A stretch of 64,000 nucleotides of DNA from Chromobotia macracanthus (GCA_036877525.1 JAZGTH010000075.1:1727501-1791500), one strand, 5' to 3'. Shown: positions 29,001-36,774, counted from the stretch's first letter. Notes: generated from the letters alone by a model not told the origin. Program-made: numbers and translations.

Positions 29001-32000
29001 GTGTTTCTGTTGTAGCAGATTGATTCAGTTCACAGTGATGTGATGTAACACTGAACACAACAGCACTGAACTGTCATCAAGATCTAGATGAAGTTTTACT
29101 GATTCACAAACACAAACTGACTCACATCAGCTGAATCTGTGTCAGTGAAATGAATCATATTAATTGAGTCATTTAAAGGGTTAGTTCACCTAAAATTATT
29201 ATTGAGTGATTATTATTATTTGCTGGCCCTCATGTTGTTTAAATCATCTATGGATTTCTTTATTTCTCTGAACCAAAACTGAGAATTGTTAATAAACATT
29301 CTGAATAGTGTTGTTTGTGTTCAGAGAGAAAATGCACAGATCAAAACTTTTATAAAATAATAGATTATATTTACACCAAACTGAATTATATGTCCTCAGA
29401 ACTCTTGTAAAATATGACACGAGTCTCATGAAATTATTTTATGACGCTTTTGTGATTGTTTGAGGCTTTGAAGAGTCTGTCTGTATCCACTGGCTGTTGG
29501 ATAACTGATGTTAATGTATTGAAAGTTAGTCAGAGTGAAGAAACTCAGTGTTGTGTCTGATTTAAACGTGGTACAAACACTGTTTCTTTGCTCTTTATTA
29601 TGTTGAGTTCAGGTTGTATATGATGAATTATACTTGACTGGAGATATTTATTTCACTGCATGAAGTTTAGATTCTTAAATTCTCAATGTACGCTGGACGG
29701 TTGTTGACAGATGGACAGAATGAAGAGGATTAACAGATCAGCAGGATGTTTTTATCACTAAAAATCAATACAATAGAAATTAGAACTCATACAACCAAAA
29801 ATACACCAAAACAACAAATACATAGATGAACAATCAGTAATATGTATAAATCAATCCATGATGATAATTGAAAATGCTGATAATTCACAATACAATGAAC
29901 GAAACACAACATTACTTCACACATTCTGTGTGAGGGATATGAAGGAGTGGGTTTCTCTGCTCTAGCACTCACAACTAGTGATGTTACGCCGGGTACCGAA
30001 GCTTTGAAGAACATCGTGTTGAGAACATCAGACACTTCCCATCAGAACTCTGTATCGAGGCTTGTATTGGTTTAGTGAGGTGATGTCACCAGTGATGTCA
30101 GAAGCCTCGTTTCAGTGCAGTGGTTCGAGAAGGGTTTCACTTTTTGTGAGACACTTTGACTGTATGATGTGTCAGACCCCTCCTGAACTCCAGACTGTTG
30201 AAACATTGAGGGCTATAAAACATTATGAAACACTGACCACACATACTTAAAATAACTCATTGATTTACATGAATTCCTCTTATTTCCCTCTGTTCAACAA
30301 AAGCACTGCCCAGTTACAAAACTATGAAACAGCACTGAGCATAAATACTGTAAAGCACAATTTAATTACTTTCATGTGTTTATGTGTGTACATGTTCATG
30401 TGTCAACAGATACAGGAGAAAATTACACTCAACTATTAACATCTGTGTGCAGCTACACATCTTTCCCCTGTGATGAAGATTATTATTATGACTTTGTGAA
30501 TCATGTAGCACATTTTGGAGCCATCAAACAGTTTTTCTCCTGCACTGTAAAACAACTTTGCTGCCTTAAATTCTTAACTTTAATCAACTTGACTATACAA
30601 GTAATTTCAACATAAAATTTTAAGTCCTGATTGGTATAACTTACAAAAATAGGTTATGCAAATTTTCAACCATTTCTTAAAAGTTACAGCAACTCAAGAC
30701 CAATCATGATTACAAAGAGTAAGTTGAAATGACTTGTGCAGCCTAATTGATTAAACTTAAAAATTTAAGGCAGCAAAGTTTTTTTTACAGTGAGCACCAT
30801 ATTTGCATTGACCAGCAGGTGTTGCTAGAGTGCATTTGAAGATATGAATAGCTTTTTATCACATCTGGGCGGAAAGTTTTAAAGCTTCATCGCAGCTTCA
30901 TCTTGCCACCACAACCCACAGCTCACCAATTTAAAAGAACAATGAAGAGAAATGAGGTCTATTATAAACCTTAACTAGTGAAGCATATGTAATGTAGTGT
31001 TAATGTATGGGAAATGTATTTTGTGTGGAATTGTGGGAAATGTCGGGCTGAAGGAAAACAGACATGATCAAATTCACAACACTGGTGTATAAGGAAAATA
31101 TCCACAAAAACTTTGTTTGTCAGAAACAAAAGAGTTTGTAAAGGAAAAAGAAAGTCATAAGTGCTTTATACGACACGAGGGTCAGTAAATTATGACTATT
31201 ATCATTTGAGGGTGAACTAACCCTTTAAAGAAACAAGTTCAATGATTCAAAATGAAATCTTTGTTTTGCATTTGCTAAGAAATCAAAATGATAGCAGCTA
31301 TCCAATAAATAAGAATCACATAGTGTATGTTTTAAATTTAAGATTATATTAACAAATTATATCTGCACAGTCAGACACTAGATTCATTGAATGTAATTTG
31401 TGAATGCATGTGTTTGGTTGTTGAAGTCTCTCAATTCAATTAATTTAAACAGTTAATTGAACTGTTGAGTCACCTGCAGTATCTCATATTATCCTGCACT
31501 GGATATTAAATATGATCATTATTTGTGTTTCTCCACAGATTTACAGAAGTTTTCTATGAGAAGAGAGAATCTGTTGTTCAGTTTCTGGTGAATCTGATCA
31601 CTGCAGCATCAGACTGTGAAACAGATACAGGAGAAAATTACACTCAACTATTAACATCTGTGTGCAGCTACACATCTTTCCCCTGTGATGAAGATGAATA
31701 TGATTATGATTTAGAATTTCAGTTTGAACGATGTGATTTCCTGCTGGATCTGTGTTCACATGTGAAGAACTATGAGAGTCAAACAGGCAGGAGTGTCCTA
31801 CCAGCATTACAGCCAATTTATCAGTCATCTCCTGCAGTCTGGAGCATAAAGCTCTCAGAGAGAAAGAGCTCCATCCTCCTAGAAGTGCTGAAACTCCAAA
31901 CAGAGAAGAAACCAGTAGAGCTGATAGACTGTTCAGATGAAGAGAGTGAAGTGAGGGGATTCCTCCAGTGTCTGCCCTACATCTCACAACTGAGGTGAGA

Positions 32001-35000
32001 GTCTCATGAGAATATACCATATACTCTGTCATTTCTTTAGTTTATTTCTTTGTTGCCAATTAAATGCATGTATTTAATTATTTAAACAATATTAATTGCT
32101 TAACAGTAATGTGTGTGGGAACACAAACACAGAAGCTGCAGTGTTTTGAACAGTGTTATGTACACATTCAGTCTTTCCAGTACCAGACTGGGTGCCCCTT
32201 TGGTGTTGTTTACACCAAATTCAGATTGTACCATCTGAATGTTGCGGCTGAAATTAAGACTTATGAGACCTTGCAACATTTTTCCAACAGTTTTTGAACC
32301 TGTCCGGCTATTCTCCTCTGACTTCTGTGTTAAAGACATTTTGCCCCAGAGAACTACATCTCACTTGATCATTTTTCAGACCATTCTCTGTAAATCATGG
32401 AGATAATTGTGTATGTAAATCTCTACCAGAAGATTCTGAAATACTCAGACCAGCCTGTCTGGCACCAGCAACCATATTAGTCACTAAAATCACTCTGACC
32501 CCTTCTGATGGGTTCTTTGGGTGGTATTTCATCAGATCTTCTTGACCTTGTCTACATGATGTGAAATACTATCATGTGATTGGCTGATAAGATACTTGTT
32601 AAGGTTAAGAAGCAATCAAACAGGTGTACATAATATGCTGGTGAGATGTTTAGTGATGCTTCACTAAGTTAATAAATTATATAGTAAAAATTACACAATA
32701 AATAATGAAACTGAAAGCTGAAATGCAAGGAGGATGTGTGTTTGATGTGTGTGTTTTGATGGTGTGTAACAGTCACAATGTGTTCAGACAACAATTTACA
32801 TGAGTGAGCATGTACTAGTGCTTGCATACTTTTTTTGCTGTGTACTCTCCCATCAAAAAAACAGTACATACTGTCAGCGCATAATGTAAGTAGGTGAACT
32901 GTGATGCAGCAGTAGTTGATTACAGGAGATTCTTTCATCGTCTGCCCTGCGTCTCTGAACTGAAGTTTGGGTTAATACTGCTTGTTCTCTACTTTTGTAG
33001 TTATATTATTCATCGTTGTATGTGGACAAGATTCTCTATGGTAGGATTTTTAATCCTTTAAGAATCATTTAACCAAAATTAAAAATACTAGAGAATTATT
33101 ACCAGAAAATGTTGGCACTTAGTTCTTATATTTATTTTAATTACATTGGGGATAAACTCAAAATATCAGTCATTACACCACGTGAGGTTGAAGGCTTTAT
33201 TCTGATTGTTTGACAAACGGTCTAAGGCGTGCAAATATTTTTCATGAAACAAACCTATGAAGTAATTCCAGGTCTGTCGACCACATTACAGTTCCACATC
33301 ACGTCACCAAACTCCACTAAGCAGCACCCTGCTAAGAGCTGTGTAATAAATGTTGTTATTTTCTCTTTATTGTCTAGGAATGCTGAGCAGTTTATTCCGT
33401 CACTGTGTAAAGTGTTTGGGCTCAAAGTAAAGAGAGATCAGGTGACTCTTCTGCTCCAGGCTCTGGAGTTTACTGTCACTCTGAGTGGAAAATTACCCAG
33501 CAGCACCTGCAGATGTGTGGGGAGAGTGCTGGGCCTCTCACCCTCCAAACTAAACCTGACTCTGAAACCACAAGCCATCTCTGTCAGAGGTGTGAGATTA
33601 CTCTTCAGACACGTCACACACCTGCAGAAACTCAGGTAAGACACTCATTATCTGCATCATCTCACTGACACATCATGAAACCTTCATAATCTTTGACTTT
33701 GTCTTTAAGTCTTGAAGACAAAAAACTGCTGAAGATGGTCAGAGCACTGAGGTCATTTAAAGGTCGTTCTCCACTGACCACAGAAGAGCTTTCACTGGTC
33801 ATGAAAATCTCAAACCAAAATCTCGGTAAGATTGTGAGCAGCTTAACTTTTCTCCTGAGACGACTGTCTGTCCAGTGTCTGGATCTTACTGAATGTAAAA
33901 TGGAGGCTGTGACTGTCACTGCCCTGTTGTGTCTCCAGGGACTCCGGACTATCAGGTCTGTGTTCAGTACAGTTAATTTGTGTTGAGTAACTAAACGATA
34001 GATTCACAGACTGACACAGTTCTGTTGTGTCTGTGTTCAGGTTCTCTGTAGAGACTCTTCAGCAGCTGGTTTCAGTGGTGTATGAAGCTCAGGATGATGG
34101 ACTGACATGCTGCTTCCTGGAGAAGGTGTCTGAAGATCTGACTTCCTGCTCACTGACCTGGAAAGAGATTCATTATCTGATGCAACATCAACCTCTACAA
34201 TTAAAGTTGGACTTGAGGAAGAACAAAATGTCTTTCAAAAACATCAGAGAACTTCTGCCTTTGTTAGGCAGAATCCAGCTGAAAAGGTAAAATGATTCAA
34301 TAATGGAGAATTTGCCTTTTTAAACCAGAGGTTTCCTTTGGCATTTCAAATTATTTTTAGAAAAGCTGTTGAAACTAGTTAACTTGCTAACAAGTTGATA
34401 TATAAGGACTGCAAGTTTAAACCAGTAATTTAAGCAACTCATCAGAGATGCCAAAGCAATGTTATGGCAAACTGATCTTTTGTGTTTGCCTGTAAATTGA
34501 TGTGATGAATGAAGCTGTATTGTATCTGTGGAAATCATTCTAATTGTTTGTCTTTTAAGAACAGTTTAGTTCTCCAGCTGGGTATGTGTCTACATGAATG
34601 ATTCAGTAGATGTTAATGAGTGATGTTTTTCTCTGTAGGTTGAGTCCCAGCTTTACTCTGTCCATCATTATGGAGATTTATGAGAGTCGCTCTTCTCAGT
34701 CTGTGTCCAGTCTGTTGAGTTCAGCAGAGAATTACATCAACCTGAAGAGCCAAGTGTTGGATTCAGTTCACTGTGCTGCTCTGCGCTTCACTCTACAGCA
34801 CAGCAACACTGTCAGACTCAACCTGTTCTGGACCTCCATACCAGAGGGGGAGCTAGAGAGCATTCTTCCTCTCCTCAACAGAGTCTCCCAACTCAGGTTT
34901 ACTGATTTAACACCTCTGACCATCATCATATACACAGCTGTGCAATATATCTGTGTGTTTGTTAACGGTGTTTGTGTGTGTCAGTGTTGACAGACGACTG

Positions 35001-36541
35001 TTGTGTTGTGTAGAATGTGTCTGTGTGTTTGTTAACGGTGTTTGTGTGTGTCAGTGTTGACAGACGGCTGTTGTGTTGTGTAGAATGTGTCTGTGTGTTT
35101 GTTAACGGTGTTTGTGTGTGTCAGTGTTGACAGACGGCTGTTGTTTGTTTGTTTTTAACGGTGTTTGTGTGTGTCAGTGTTGACAGACGGCTGTTGTGTT
35201 GTGTAGAATGTGTCTGTGTGTTTATTAACAGTGTTTGTGTGTTAGTGTTGACAGACGGCTGTTGTGTTGTGTAGAATGTGTCTGTGTGTTTGTTAACAGT
35301 GTTTGTGTGTTAGTGTTGACAGGCGGCTGTTGCTGAAGCTGCTTCATTGCTGCAGTTCCTCTGATGACCAGCAGGAGGCAGCAGCTGCTCTTCTCGCTGC
35401 TCTTCAGAACAGACTGGATTTCTCCTGCTGCTCTGCTCTCGACCTGACAGTCACACAGGAAAATCAGGAAACCAATTGATCTTGACCAGTAAAGACTGTA
35501 GAATAATCTCGTCTGTGCTTCAGAAAGTTCAAAGTGTTGTGAGGTTGGTTTTAGAGGACTGTGCAGTCTTTGATTCTGTCCTGAAACAACTTCTGCCAGT
35601 TCTGTCTCAAGTCCAGCTAAGGTAAGAGCAGAGCACTCCAGTATTAGTGTTCCTCAAACTTTCTGTTAGAGGTCGGTAAAAGAAGCTGTTATTGTCTTTT
35701 ATCCGCTTAAACCTTTTATCTGGTTTTCATATTACTATCAGCCTTTGATAGATGCTACAGGAAAGTTAATTTATTTTATTCATTAGCTATCACTACTATT
35801 AGTTAAACTGAGGTCAGATTCTTTGTTCAGCCAACCAGTAAACTCTTTTGCATAGTCTCTAATTAAAACACAAGTTTAGAAAGAGGAAGTGCGTATTCAG
35901 TGACTAAATCACAGAAGGTCCAAAATGGCTGACATCATTTACAGCTCTCCAGAAAGCACTGATATTTCCTTCAGTCAGTGAAGGCTTTTAGTTAGTGATA
36001 TGATGGTGTGCTCATTTCTTATGTTTTAAAATGTACTAATTTAAACCTGTTGGTGTTTGCTTTCATGTTCTGTTTCTCTATCAGCTGTAGTAAAGATCTA
36101 CTGCTGCAGTTTCTAGCCTGTATTAGTGAAGAAAGTAAGAGAAGCTGTGTGAGGTGGACTCCACATATTTCACAGGCTTTGGGAGGAGAGATGGACCTCA
36201 GTCACAGTCAGCTGGACCAGAGAGCTTGTGAACAGCTGGCTGTGTTTCTGGAATATTCTGATGGGCTGACAGAACTGGACCTCAGCCACTGCAGACTCAC
36301 CGATCAAAACATGGAGGCACTGTTACCACACCTGCACAAGACTCAGATTCTGGAGTGAGTTAAAGATCAGGAGCGCAGACAGATGTTGTGAGAGGTGAAT
36401 ACACACATTTACTCAGTGTTGAATTGAATCTTCTTCTTCTTCTTGTTCCTCCCAGTCTGAGTCACAACAGAATTACTGATGATCTAGCAAAGAGAATCTA
36501 CAGTGTTGTCTCCACTCACACCAATATTCAGACAGTACGGT

Positions 36542-36582
<41 letters not shown>

Positions 36583-36691
36583 ATCAGTGTAGATGTTGTA
36601 ATAAATGTTGTTTTGCCTTTACAGACTCTTTGGAAACAGAATCAGAGACCGAAAGCTGCTTATCGGAGAGAAGCGAATTGAAATATGGTGA
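7485..36691 (+). CDS. RING / B-box / SNTX-family / FN3 / expanded exon array / LRR protein (27-exon model)
   Basis: One gene can be threaded through 27 exons with canonical AG/GT borders and matching phases: 7485-7543, 7625-8054, 8265-8369, 8460-8514, 8607-8699, 8808-10784, thirteen array exons (11436-31994, listed singly), 33378-33635, 33710-33955, 34041-34286, 34639-34896, 35323-35621, 36085-36354, 36456-36539 and 36625-36691. Domain order is RING C3HC4, B-box, SNTX (stonustoxin-like, MACPF-related) region, helical segment, thioredoxin-like segment, two FN3, the repeat array, then leucine-rich modules. The model is about 3,300 codons. No signal peptide is visible at the start, so I infer an intracellular protein, perhaps an E3 ligase linked to innate immunity. 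SNTX-domain proteins are a large non-venom family in fish, and nothing here implies a venom function. One base appears to be missing in the exon at 35323-35621, so the allele is broken or the sequence has an error. Confidence 0.8.
8265..8699 (+). CDS. Exons 3-5: linker and start of SNTX-family region
   Basis: Three small exons, 8265-8369 (phase 0 to 0), 8460-8514 (0 to 1) and 8607-8699 (1 to 1), each have AG and GT borders and an open frame. Exons 3-4 encode a short charged linker. Exon 5 carries the segment with PALGRP and LGMLYD that marks the start of fish SNTX-family proteins. All are too short to stand out as open frames, but the phases join exons 2 and 6 exactly. Confidence 0.75.
8808..10784 (+). 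CDS. Exon 6: SNTX-family core, helical segment, Trx-like segment, two FN3 domains
   Basis: This 1,977-bp exon starts after TTTTCAG and ends GATG|GTGAGA, phase 1 on both sides. In order it holds the remaining SNTX/MACPF-related region (to about 9370), a charged helical stretch (about 9370-9770), a thioredoxin-like segment after YQWLDNKE (about 9785-10120), FN3 number 1 (about 10205-10505) and FN3 number 2 (about 10510-10784, with LRLSW and YRVRVSAV). The same order is known from fish SNTX-family proteins. That family includes pore-forming venom subunits as well as many non-venom paralogues; function here is not known. Reading past the donor gives a stop at 10807, so an isoform ending after FN3 is possible. 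Confidence 0.85.
10840..11385. repeat. Interspersed repeat, truncated copy (3' part)
   Basis: This intronic stretch shares ordered words with 13640-14015: GCATCATCTAGGGACAC, TGTGGCCACATCCTGACT (T/A variants), CAGTGATGTCCACAAATA and, at the end, CCCGATAATTGCTGCTTGCAG. The two copies sit on either side of the first array exons. No coding capacity is visible and the family is not recognised with certainty. Confidence 0.6.
11436..11592 (+). CDS. Array exon 1 (short, 3' part of the unit only)
   Basis: This 157-bp exon starts after CTCTTTAG in phase 1, matching exon 6, and ends TTGAG|GTAGCA in phase 2. It encodes only the last 52 residues of the unit (VWSIDLSKRK to ISELR). It is the most diverged copy of that segment (TGRKP for TEKKP, HYISELR for PYISQLR). 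It acts as the phase adaptor between the FN3 exon and the phase-2 array. Confidence 0.8.
11680..12096 (+). CDS. Array exon 2 (type 2 unit)
   Basis: 417 bp, phase 2/2, between GTATAG and GTGAGA. The 5' part is type 2 (RFISPERIS, CKEWEKRK, MCLQAALTEQSG, then VEECGN). The 3' part is the shared segment from CDFLLDLCSHVK to ISQLR. Confidence 0.85.
12229..12687 (+). CDS. Array exon 3 (type 1 unit)
   Basis: 459 bp, phase 2/2; donor GTACAG. Type 1 start (RFKADVFQKQRK, then NYTELLTSACSYTSFPCDE) with an acidic/Tyr tract EYCDDYKYQINQ. It carries LDLF (not LDLC), CSNEE and a silent AGA at the RGF arginine. LDLF is shared with array exons 10 and 11, and the AGA with exons 8 and 11. Confidence 0.85.
12980..14020. 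repeat. Interspersed repeat, longer copy (~1 kb)
   Basis: The stretch begins around GTCAAGCCCAGAGGGGCGAA and ends near GATAATTGCTGCTTGCAG. It fills most of the intron between array exons 3 and 4, and its last ~370 bp match 11030-11385. It contains only short open frames. I treat it as a dispersed element of unknown family. Confidence 0.6.
14231..14680 (+). CDS. Array exon 4 (type 1, diverged start)
   Basis: 450 bp, phase 2/2, after TTTTTTCAG, with donor GTGAGA. The start (SFYRDVLYFEKEKRSAFWFL) is the most diverged of the type 1 units, with SGGENFTELLTSVCSYASF and DENTNNHIGQ. The 3' segment is the common one except DW for DC, a change shared with array exon 10. Confidence 0.85.
14772..15188 (+). 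CDS. Array exon 5 (type 2)
   Basis: 417 bp, phase 2/2, after TTCTGCAG, with donor GTGAGA. It is very close to array exon 2 in both halves (RFIQSERRTFKEWEKQKR, MCLQAAFTEQSG), indicating a fairly recent duplication of a block of units. Confidence 0.85.
15292..15585. repeat. Conserved intronic block, first of seven copies
   Basis: About 290 bp beginning AACATAAAGACTAAAACTGA and ending near GTCAGTGAAATGAATC. It recurs after array exons 5, 6, 8, 9, 10, 11 and 12 (also about 18519-18806, 22077-22365, 23259-23552, 24451-24742, 25634-25921 and 28867-29158). Each copy contains GTTTCTGTTGTAGCAG, which looks like a splice acceptor followed by no usable exon. Confidence 0.85.
16837..16920 (+). pseudogene. 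Captured fragment of a type 1 array exon (first of four)
   Basis: Follows CAACAG and encodes TGENYTQLLTSVCSYTSF with DEDYYYD before diverging into unrelated sequence. It has no 3' constant half and no donor. The same fragment occurs at about 19066-19148, 27177-27258 and 30410-30492, always with the same flanks, so it was trapped once and then copied. Confidence 0.75.
16970..17220. mobile_element. MITE with ~43-bp TIRs, copy 1 of 4
   Basis: The start CACTGTAAAACAACTTTGCT is the near-perfect inverse of the end, with both arms carrying TTGCTGCCTTAAAT and AGTTTAATCA. It is about 250 bp with no coding capacity. Further copies lie at 19199-19451, 27310-27562 and 30543-30792, each nested at the same point of the composite element. 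Confidence 0.85.
17967..18422 (+). CDS. Array exon 6 (type 1)
   Basis: 456 bp, phase 2/2, after CTCCACAG, with donor GTGAGA. It starts RFKEVFYRTRECAVQFLVNL, with CETATGENYTQLLTSVCSY, then the tract FFYYHDLEFQFKR and the common 3' segment with LDLW in place of LDLC. Confidence 0.87.
18824..19887. mobile_element. TIR-bounded composite element, copy 2 (internally deleted)
   Basis: Both termini are present but the interior is about 1 kb shorter than in the other three copies, jumping from the left part straight to the exon fragment and the MITE (19199-19451). It accounts for the shorter spacing (2,230 bp) between array exons 6 and 7. Confidence 0.65.
20197..20652 (+). CDS. Array exon 7 (type 1)
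   Basis: 456 bp, phase 2/2, after CTCCACAG. It is almost identical to array exon 6 along its whole length and in its upstream intron, so it is a recent duplicate. It has private changes TGKS for TGRS, LLDC for LIDC and a final SQVR. Confidence 0.87.
21570..21983 (+). CDS. Array exon 8 (type 2)
   Basis: 414 bp, phase 2/2, after TGTGTTTAG. It starts RFIEPPNESCDLWEKGKR, with CLQAALCQKETIETTV. This is the third and most diverged type 2 unit, yet its last ~270 bp is the common segment. It carries the silent AGA shared with array exons 3 and 11. Confidence 0.87.
22727..23164 (+). CDS. Array exon 9 (type 1, short tract)
   Basis: 438 bp, phase 2/2, after TTCACAG. It starts RFNISYRKRKSAVQFLMNL; the tract after FPC is VENNIYYSVQ. 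First of a 1.18-kb tandem triplet (array exons 9-11) that is near-identical including the introns. Confidence 0.87.
23910..24347 (+). CDS. Array exon 10 (type 1, short tract)
   Basis: 438 bp, phase 2/2. Differs from array exon 9 by QSL for QFL, LDLF, IYHSSPAI for IYQSSPAV, and DW for DC. The DW change is otherwise found only in array exon 4, some 9 kb away. Confidence 0.87.
25101..25538 (+). CDS. Array exon 11 (type 1, short tract)
   Basis: 438 bp, phase 2/2. It keeps QSL and LDLF from array exon 10 but has the common IYQSSPAV and DC, plus the silent AGA of array exons 3 and 8. It is a mosaic relative to its two neighbours. Confidence 0.87.
25942..28000. mobile_element. TIR-bounded composite element, copy 3
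   Basis: Runs from TTAAAGGGTTAGTTCACC to GATGAACTAACCCTTTAAAG, about 2.06 kb. It holds the same interior as copy 1, including the exon fragment at about 27177 and the MITE at 27310-27562. Confidence 0.65.
28309..28773 (+). CDS. Array exon 12 (type 1, longest tract)
   Basis: 465 bp, phase 2/2, after CTCCACAG. It starts RFKEVFYEKRESAVQFLVNL. The tract after FPC is DEDYYYDDDDDLEFQFKR, encoded in part by a (GAT)n run, and is the longest of all units. The 3' segment is the common form. Confidence 0.87.
29172..31230. mobile_element. TIR-bounded composite element, copy 4
   Basis: About 2.06 kb with intact terminal inverted motifs, the exon fragment at about 30410 and the MITE at 30543-30792. With copy 3 it shows that array exons 12 and 13 arose by a ~3.2-kb duplication carrying the element. 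Confidence 0.65.
31539..31994 (+). CDS. Array exon 13 (type 1, last full unit)
   Basis: 456 bp, phase 2/2. It starts RFTEVFYEKRESVVQFLVNL; the tract is DEDEYDYDLEFQFER. The intron after it lacks the conserved block and the composite element, marking the end of the duplicated region. Confidence 0.87.
32924..32964 (+). pseudogene. Vestigial tail of an array exon
   Basis: GGAGATTCTTTCATCG followed by TCTGCCCTGCGTCTCTGAAC and TGAAG aligns with the last ~40 bases of the array exons (GFLQCLPYISQLR). The donor is lost (TGAAGTTTGG) and nothing upstream is recognisable, so an older unit has decayed here. Confidence 0.5.
33378..34896 (+). CDS. Exons 20-23: diverged leucine-rich modules
   Basis: Four exons, 33378-33635 (258 bp), 33710-33955 (246), 34041-34286 (246) and 34639-34896 (258), are all phase 2/2 with AG/GT borders. 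Each ends in a Leu-rich helix followed by Leu/Ile-Arg (HLQKLR, GLRTIR, RIQLKR, RVSQLR), the same layout as the array exons. I infer one solenoid whose upstream half has expanded. Short beta-strand-like motifs such as LDLTEC, LKLDLRKN and VRLNLF support LRR-like folding. Confidence 0.82.
34915..35322. repeat. ~70-bp minisatellite that includes a splice acceptor
   Basis: Five copies of a GTGTCTGTGTGTTTGTTAAC-led unit precede the exon at 35323. Each copy includes GTTGACAG followed by ACGGCTGTTG or ACGACTGTTG, which matches the true acceptor and exon start (GTTGACAG then GCGGCTGTTG). AG positions end near 34993, 35063, 35133, 35186, 35254 and the genuine one at 35322. Confidence 0.85.
35323..35621 (+). 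CDS. Exon 24: leucine-rich module with a 1-base deletion
   Basis: The exon opens in phase 2 with RLLLKLLHCCSSSDDQQEAA and stays open to about 35475, where the frame hits TGA. From about 35479 the -1 frame continues as ILTSKDCRIISSVLQK and ends LPVLSQVQLR|GTAAGA. Its 299 bp is one short of the phase-2/2 length that both neighbours require. This is either a real frameshift that removes the LRR tail, or a base-calling or assembly error. Confidence 0.75.
36085..36691 (+). CDS. Exons 25-27: NLR-like LRR tail and stop
   Basis: 36085-36354 encodes MDLSHSQLDQRACEQLAVF and LTELDLSHCRLTDQNMEAL. 36456-36539 gives LSHNRITDDLAKRIYS, and 36625-36691 gives LFGNRIRDRK and stops with TGA at 36689-36691. These follow the LxLSxNxLTD pattern of NLR-type leucine-rich repeats. 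Phases are 2 throughout. A (GT)n run lies just after the donor of the penultimate exon. Confidence 0.82.
36543..36580. repeat. (GT)n microsatellite
   Basis: About 18 GT dinucleotides starting right after the donor GTAAGT in the last intron of the large gene. Confidence 0.9.
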
Positions 36692-36768
36692 AGACACGCA
36701 ACTTTAACTGGATTTGACATCAATGTCACTTGACGTGTTTGAAATCAAATCATTATTTTAAGTGTAAG

Positions 36769-36774
36769 AATAAA
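36769..36774 (+). terminator. Poly(A) signal AATAAA
   Basis: Lies 78 bases after the stop codon of the large gene. A second AATAAA occurs at about 36859. Either could define the 3' end. Confidence 0.6.

Noticed and set aside
11680..31994. Twelve separate single-exon genes
   Set aside because: Each frame lacks a convincing start, opens right after an AG acceptor and closes at a GT donor with the same phase, as expected of internal exons.
11784..32032. Repeated antisense ORFs of 87-149 codons (MRCRADTGG type)
   Set aside because: They are the reverse of the conserved exon half and exist only because that half is identical in every unit. The sense frames have matching splice sites and phases.
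7485..36691. NLR (NACHT-LRR) gene
   Set aside because: The tail has NLR-like LRRs, but no NACHT Walker A/B motif is found; the central part is SNTX-family and FN3.
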